Assembly: GCA_035361075.1 (NCBI GenBank)
Contig: DAOSBX010000036.1
Coordinates: 1 to 35,085 of the forward strand
Source: Candidatus Hydrogenedens sp.
Lineage (GTDB): Bacteria > Hydrogenedentota > Hydrogenedentia > Hydrogenedentales > Hydrogenedentaceae
Reading direction: 5' to 3'
DNA: 35,085 nucleotides
Shown: one piece after another, positions 32,828-35,085 of the stretch
How positions within the stretch are numbered: position 1 is the stretch's first letter
How the letters are laid out: the number at the start of each line of letters is the position of its first letter
The notes under the pieces: model-generated
What the model was told of the DNA's origin: nothing
What the model saw: only the letters and a program-made list of their open reading frames with translations
The model's database searches: none
Program-made: the position numbers and the translations under genes

Positions 32828-33685
32828 ATGATTCCTGATACTCACACAACAGAGAAAGGTCTCACAACACCCATACAGACTACACATGTAAAGATTCCTT
32901 ATGATTTATGCCATGAACTTGTACACCAGTATGGATTAACTCTTTATGAGATACTTTGGTTTGAGGAGGGAATTAATGACACGCAAATTTTTGAAAAAAT
33001 CCACCAAATTTTAGACCTGACTTGTGAACAAGCAAACTCACCCACTCTATTGACGCCAAAAATAGCGTTGTTTTCTAATGCTCAGAGTGTCATTAATGAA
33101 CTTAATGATAAACGTAAAACATTCTGTCCACAATGCGGAAATGACCTTGTCGTATCAAATAATTTAATCCACACATTAAAACAGCTTTCTTCTGAACAAC
33201 GATTTCTTTACTTATTAAAGGTAAAAGAAAATCTTTCATACCGAGATTTAGAAACGATTACATTTCATCATCGGGATGAAATAAATTCTTTGTTAACAGA
33301 AGCGAGAGAGTTATTACGCTCATTATTGTCAGACAAACCCCCGATGCCATTTCAAATAAATGATTCTTTGTGCGAAATTACTTATCAATATTTATCTCTT
33401 TATTTGGATAACGAAGTGAATGCATTACACATGTTGGAGGTAGAAAAACACCTTTACGAATGTGACACATGCCTTAAAATATTAGCTAACCATCAGCACA
33501 TTCAAAAACAAATTGAGCAACTTCATATATTATCGAAGAAGGAATTTTTAGCCAACTTCCAATTGGAAAGCACCATCAGGAGGAAGAATCTTTCGGACTC
33601 GTTAGAAAAACAAAGAAGTATAAGGATAAGCAGAAGGAGAAGAGGTTTTTTATCACGAATTTGGAGATTTTTAAGAGGGAAATAA
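32828..33685 (+). CDS. Sigma region 4-like / zinc-finger anti-sigma fusion protein
   Basis: 285 residues, not a known named protein. Residues about 1-95 are helical and unrecognised (VKIPYDLCHELVHQYGLTLYEILWFEEG). FCPQCGNDL at about 98-106 is a single CxxC knuckle. About 118-175 reads like sigma-70 region 4: LSSEQRFLYLLKVKENLSYRDLE, a short turn, then INSLLTEARELLRSLL. About 183-235 resembles the zinc-binding anti-sigma (zf-HC2) domain: YLSLYLDNEVN then EKHLYECDTCLKIL with HxxxCxxC. The C-terminus is strongly basic (RISRRRRGFLSRIWRFLRGK). The two modules usually reside in separate proteins encoded side by side. The SD is AGAGGAG; a TATAAT-like -10 lies about 40 bp upstream. Probably a regulator or a degenerate ECF system (inference). 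Confidence 0.65.
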   Translation: MIPDTHTTEKGLTTPIQTTHVKIPYDLCHELVHQYGLTLYEILWFEEGINDTQIFEKIHQILDLTCEQANSPTLLTPKIALFSNAQSVINELNDKRKTFCPQCGNDLVVSNNLIHTLKQLSSEQRFLYLLKVKENLSYRDLETITFHHRDEINSLLTEARELLRSLLSDKPPMPFQINDSLCEITYQYLSLYLDNEVNALHMLEVEKHLYECDTCLKILANHQHIQKQIEQLHILSKKEFLANFQLESTIRRKNLSDSLEKQRSIRISRRRRGFLSRIWRFLRGK

Positions 33686-33738
33686 ATTATCCATAAATTT
33701 GTCTTTTTCCTAAAAAATTCTATTGTGATTAATCTGTT

Positions 33739-34668
33739 TTACCTGACTGAATCTTTCAAAGATTGATTTTTATCAGTACTCCCGTAGTAATTATAAATTA
33801 GCTCCTTAAATTGTGGGGTATTCCGTATTGAATCAAAATCGGGGTCATTTTTTGCATCATATCTAAAATTAGGGTTTTTGTCCAATGCCTGTTTTAAGTA
33901 TTTTATAGCGGTATCCGCATCTCCCTGAATAGATTTAAGACATGCCAAATTGTAGTATGGTTTGCCATGATTTGGGAAAATTTCTATCGCTTTTTTGTAG
34001 TAGAGTTCTGCTTTGTCATAATCACCAGTTTCTACTAAAAAGTTTGCATAATTGTTATAGGCGTTTATATCTTCTGGGTCTATCTGAATAGCCTTTTCAA
34101 AGTTTTGTTTTGCTAATTCGAGGTACTTTTTATCCTCCGTATTGTTGAACTCATTTCGATACAATGTTGCTAAAAAAGAGTAATATCTCGCCTTGTTTGG
34201 GTTGCAATTTATGGCTTGTTGTAAATAAGTTTCACATGCCTCGAAGGTAGAAATAGAGTATTTAAACCCTATATAGCCAAGATAACAATAAGCCTCGCAC
34301 CAATCAGGATTTTTATTGAGCACCCCATACAATTTATTAAATGCAGTTGTGAATTCTCGTTCTCTTATATATTGCACTGCCAGTATAAAGTCTGCTTCTG
34401 TTGAAGTGTCCTTCCGCTTCTCAATTTCCACACTCGCCTCTCTAATCAACTTCTTTGTGCTTTCATAATATACAAGTGGGTCATCCTCAAGAGCAGATAA
34501 GGCTACCCGTATTAATTCTTTATAATAGTTATCCTCATTATGCCCTATTTTATTATTTAATGCTGTGATTTTTAATATAGACACTAATGGGTTATAATGA
34601 AAAATCAATACAGATACCAGCAAAATAAATATGATTGCGAATATTATGATTCGCACCCATTTTGACAT
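33739..34668 (-). CDS. Membrane-anchored TPR protein
   Basis: 309 residues. The N-terminus is one transmembrane helix (IIIFAIIFILLVSVLIFHY, about 7-25), so the rest is outside the cytoplasm or at the membrane. From about 125 to 290 at least four tetratricopeptide repeats are visible, for instance AYCYLGYIGFKYS, ARYYSFLATLYRNEF, INAYNNYANFLVETGDYDKAELYYKKAI and KPYYNLACLKSIQGDADTAIKYLKQAL (quoted in parts), with the usual A-x-x-x-x-x-x-A/G spacing and a Pro near the end of each repeat (NCNPNKA, IDPEDIN, IFPNHGK, KNPNF). A protein-interaction scaffold with no predictable partner. The SD AAGGAAAAAGG is present. The gene converges with the sigma4/anti-sigma gene. Confidence 0.85.
   Translation of the reverse strand: MSKWVRIIIFAIIFILLVSVLIFHYNPLVSILKITALNNKIGHNEDNYYKELIRVALSALEDDPLVYYESTKKLIREASVEIEKRKDTSTEADFILAVQYIREREFTTAFNKLYGVLNKNPDWCEAYCYLGYIGFKYSISTFEACETYLQQAINCNPNKARYYSFLATLYRNEFNNTEDKKYLELAKQNFEKAIQIDPEDINAYNNYANFLVETGDYDKAELYYKKAIEIFPNHGKPYYNLACLKSIQGDADTAIKYLKQALDKNPNFRYDAKNDPDFDSIRNTPQFKELIYNYYGSTDKNQSLKDSVR
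33750..33770 (+). terminator. Possible terminator of the sigma4/anti-sigma gene
   Basis: AATCTTT-C-AAAGATT (33750-33764) folds tightly and is followed by GATTTTTAT. It lies inside the 3' end of the convergent TPR gene, 65 bp beyond the stop at 33685. The stem is short and A-T-rich, so this is only a suggestion. Confidence 0.3.
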
Positions 34669-34688
34669 AAGTAAAAACCTTTTTCCTT

Positions 34689-34717
34689 AATGTATGTAAG
34701 ATATACTAACATACATT
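34689..34717. promoter_or_regulatory. Perfect inverted repeat upstream of the TPR gene
   Basis: AATGTATGT (34689-34697) and ACATACATT (34709-34717) form a 9-bp dyad with an 11-bp centre containing a TATACT-like element. It lies 20-50 bp upstream of the TPR start codon, where an operator or leader hairpin would be. No regulator is assigned. Confidence 0.4.
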
Positions 34718-34870
34718 TAAAAACTAACTGAAATCTAAGAATATCATCTCTGAATAAATATCTACCTATTACTACAACCCAAAAATGATATTAATACCTT
34801 ATCTAAGATATATGGAAATAAAAATCTTTTATATCTGTAGAAAATCTTGTCCCCAACCCTATTGAAGATT
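34718..34870. other. AT-rich non-coding stretch
   Basis: No ORF with an SD, no RNA gene and no strong inverted repeat could be recognised here. It separates the TPR gene's upstream region from the repeat block at the right edge. Confidence 0.5.
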
Positions 34871-35085
34871 ATTAGCCATACAGGGCATTAGCCATGCAGG
34901 TGAGGTTTGGATGTATTGGTACGAGGGAAATTGTATGCGTCAGACCTGTCCGAACTGTCAGACAAAGATAAACAATGTTTCACCATGCATTAGCCATGCA
35001 GGCAAGATTTGAAAGAAAAGAAGCCCGCCTTGGCTAAGGCTTTCTATCCCTTTTTCAGGTATTAGCCATACAGGCAAGGTTTTTA
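34871..35085. repeat. ATTAGCCAT-type short interspersed repeats (four copies)
   Basis: ATTAGCCATRCAGG occurs at 34871-34884, 34887-34900, 34989-35002 and 35061-35074. The last three extend with YRAGRTTT. Spacing between starts is irregular (16, 102 and 72 bases). Copies lie among other low-complexity intergenic DNA and a small hairpin GCCTTGGCTAAGGC (35027-35040) that is T-rich downstream. The block probably continues beyond the right edge. Function unknown; not CRISPR-like. Confidence 0.7.
34939..34965. repeat. GTCAGAC-type 9-bp tandem repeat, copy 2
   Basis: GTCAGACCT, GTCCGAACT and GTCAGACAA run head to tail between two ATTAGCCAT copies. They match the 9-bp pattern at 9251-9277 in another intergenic gap 25.7 kb away. 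Confidence 0.6.

Noticed and set aside
34976..34991. parS-like TGTTTCAC near the right edge
   Set aside because: Only the left half of TGTTTCACGTGAAACA is present; the right half reads CATGCATT, so there is no palindrome. No other parS candidate was seen by eye.
34871..35085. ATTAGCCAT repeats considered as a CRISPR array
   Set aside because: Start-to-start distances are 16, 102 and 72 bases, so there is no regular repeat-spacer pattern, and no cas gene is in the window.

Overview
The window is an AT-rich bacterial chromosome segment with short intergenic gaps and SD-led operons. Nothing in it looks like a phage or an insertion sequence. My best guess at the host is a low-GC member of Candidatus Hydrogenedentota (NKB19) or a related PVC/FCB-type bacterium. 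This is inference from gene style: a secreted GLUG/PASTA protein with a long EGEG linker, PKD plus PhoPQ-activated hydrolase lipoproteins, a DUF1080 protein, a GH106-like glycosidase with a sodium:solute symporter, and FHA-type sigma-54 regulation. No rRNA or tRNA gene was found to confirm it.

Layout. (1) 1-2110, minus: the N-terminal 703 residues of a huge secreted protein (GLUG repeats, four cysteine-bearing PASTA domains, EGEG linker, start of a fifth PASTA) that runs off the left edge. (2) 2783-5186: a sigma-54 enhancer-binding protein (FHA-GAF-AAA+-Fis) transcribed leftward. Divergent from it are a palindromic operator cluster, a textbook -24/-12 promoter, and a roughly 320-nt region with no credible ORF that holds three hairpins, a pyrimidine-rich stretch and a perfect intrinsic terminator. 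I read this as an undescribed sigma-54-dependent small RNA module, and it is the main discovery candidate. (3) 5374-9222, plus: sat, a GT4-like glycosyltransferase and xylB. (4) 9310-13730, minus: a sugar ABC transporter operon (binding lipoprotein, RbsC-like permease, 764-aa GH-like protein) without an ATPase gene. (5) 13798-14550, minus: a TrmH-family methyltransferase. (6) 14651-18609, plus: parA-parB-serS-cobB, then a 64-aa GspF-N-like orphan with its own promoter. (7) 18676-23550, minus: a 1624-aa lipoprotein with a PKD domain, a PhoPQ-activated hydrolase domain and a C45-like domain that appears to lack its nucleophile. (8) 23883-28740, plus: tyrS-recO followed closely by two secreted carbohydrate- or ester-acting proteins. 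(9) 28971-29150: a 59-aa protein below usual gene-calling cutoffs. (10) 29165-32738, minus: a GH106-like glycosidase and a sodium:solute symporter. (11) 32828-33685, plus: an unusual sigma region 4 plus zinc-finger anti-sigma fusion. (12) 33739-34668, minus: a membrane-anchored TPR protein. (13) The right edge is non-coding and carries two short-repeat families.

Together the genes describe a heterotroph that takes up and degrades polysaccharide-derived sugars (RbsB/RbsC, xylB, GH106-like plus SSS, DUF1080, esterase-like lipoproteins), interleaved with housekeeping genes for translation (serS, tyrS, trmH), repair (recO) and segregation (parAB).
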